The notes under the pieces were generated by a model that made no database searches, was not told the origin of the DNA, and saw only the letters and a program-made list of their open reading frames with translations. This document shows, one piece after another, positions 54,914 to 55,845 of a DNA stretch of 55,845 nt (the first letter of the stretch is position 1; every line of letters starts with the position of its first letter). Location: NCBI GenBank assembly GCA_024220525.1, contig JAMYWO010000157.1, positions 1-55,845 on the forward strand, read 5' to 3'. A program made the translations under genes and the position numbers. Source of the DNA: Cochliopodium minus (lineage: Eukaryota; Discosea; Himatismenida; Cochliopodiidae).

Positions 54914-55845
54914 TTAATTTGAATCTCTTTTTCTTTTCTTATTTTTATCTCCTTCATTTTCATCACTTTCATTTTGAGTCATTTTAGGTTTGTTGTAAAC
55001 CTTTGTATTTTTTGTGAAATTGATGATAAAAAGATTGATCAAAGGTTTGGGAATCTTCATTCTAAAATGTTTGAAAACCAACAAAATTTGGAAAATAATT
55101 TTCTTGAATATAACAGGAAACAGTTTGTGTCTTTCCCTGTTCCAAAGGGAATTGCCTTCTTCATAATCTTTCAAAAGAGAAGTGAAATCCAAATTACCTC
55201 CGAAAATTTTTTTGAGTTTTTTCAAATCTAAATTTTTGGCGCCATAATAAAAAAGAAACAAAAGAGTTTGGAAGTTTTGCTTAAATCTCATCGTGTTAAA
55301 AACCAAGTCATCACAACACAAACTAGGATCAGCTCCATAAACGAGAAGGAGTTTTATGTCGATGAAATGTTCCTCTCTTATAGCACGTGCTGAGAGATGA
55401 TCCAAAGGATACTTTCCATCGAGAGCTTTGAGATTGGGATCTGCTCCATGCTCCAAACATAATTTCAACAAGTATGGATGTTTTAGTATATGTAAGCACG
55501 AATCTCCATTTTTGTTTGTCATATTTATTTTTGCTCCGTTTTCAAGGATTTTTAAGTAGATTGGATCTTCATTCCCTTCTTCGATATTTCTGTCATATTT
55601 TTGTTGGGAGAAAAATTTAATCCATAATGGAGTTTCGTCTTTTCCTTCTTGTTTATTCAGATCTGCTTTCATTTCTATCAATAGATGGATAAATTCTTCA
55701 TATTTTTTTTTTTTTTTGACATCAGATCGAAAATAAAGGTATCGGCCCAGATATCCTTCGCTATTCACATCTGCTTTGTTTTTTATCAAACATTTTATAA
55801 CCTCGGTATTTATTGTTCTCTTATCTAACATCACATCAATACAAT
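54914..55845 (-). CDS. Ankyrin-repeat protein, family 2, 5' end outside window
   Basis: The frame enters at the window end (CIDVMLDKRTINTEV) and runs to the RKRDSN tail. Units IKNKADVN, IEMKADLN, LENGAKIN, LEHGADPN and LVYGADPS, then NSLWNRERHKLFP and IPKPLINLFIINF, place it in the same subgroup as 23119 and the broken 20751 copy. Exon 1 and the family intron are beyond the edge. It lies tail-to-tail with the Sel1 gene, 35 bp apart. Intact as far as it is visible. Confidence 0.85.
   Translation of the reverse strand, partial: CIDVMLDKRTINTEVIKCLIKNKADVNSEGYLGRYLYFRSDVKKKKKYEEFIHLLIEMKADLNKQEGKDETPLWIKFFSQQKYDRNIEEGNEDPIYLKILENGAKINMTNKNGDSCLHILKHPYLLKLCLEHGADPNLKALDGKYPLDHLSARAIREEHFIDIKLLLVYGADPSLCCDDLVFNTMRFKQNFQTLLFLFYYGAKNLDLKKLKKIFGGNLDFTSLLKDYEEGNSLWNRERHKLFPVIFKKIIFQILLVFKHFRMKIPKPLINLFIINFTKNTKVYNKPKMTQNESDENEGDKNKKRKRDSN

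Overview
The window is nuclear DNA from an extremely AT-rich, intron-rich protist. Protein-coding exons are far richer in G+C than the introns and spacers, which are mostly A/T runs. Introns almost all begin GTAAAA or a close variant and end TAG or AAG. Asn-rich tracts, Rap-type GTPases, a Cbl-like SH2/RING ligase, an Arp10-like dynactin subunit and H2A.X point to an amoeboid or flagellate protist. An Anaeramoeba-like or amoebozoan source would fit, but I cannot name the species. Stops are mostly TAA, with some TGA and TAG, and TGA is a genuine stop here.

Layout. 1-12000: three RCC1-like propeller genes or fragments and two ankyrin family-1 sequences surround a 4-exon Cbl-like gene (2764-5528) and an unknown 3-exon gene (6365-7883). 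12163-14536: ribosomal stalk protein P2 and an Arp10-like gene that is cut off by an assembly join. 14935-25981: a tandem array of a second, NLS-tailed ankyrin family, mostly on the minus strand, interrupted by family-1 ankyrin genes, decayed copies and a truncated third RCC1-like gene. Single N bases at 14934, 20750 and 25982 each break a gene and look like contig joins. 26113-31054: PAN2, missing its N-terminus. 31139-32759: an ARM-repeat protein on the minus strand. 33120-42500: a roughly 36-exon gene for a Cys-rich seven-transmembrane receptor. 42742-45888: an F-box/LIM/actin-like fusion, with a WWE/prolyl-4-hydroxylase gene 53 bp upstream on the same strand (45942-47319). 47665-50790: two Rap-like GTPases and a divergent H2B/H2A.X pair. 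51114-55845: tRNA-Ile, a frameshifted Sel1-repeat gene and one more family-2 ankyrin gene running off the end.

Themes. Several genes are adaptor or ubiquitin-related: a Cbl-like ligase, an F-box protein, a WWE protein, and ankyrin and RCC1 proteins that share one C-terminal tail. The shared tail on two unrelated repeat scaffolds, and the F-box/LIM/actin-like fusion beside a prolyl hydroxylase, are the most unusual things here. Exon structures below were read by hand from splice signals, phase and protein continuity; none has been tested against transcripts.
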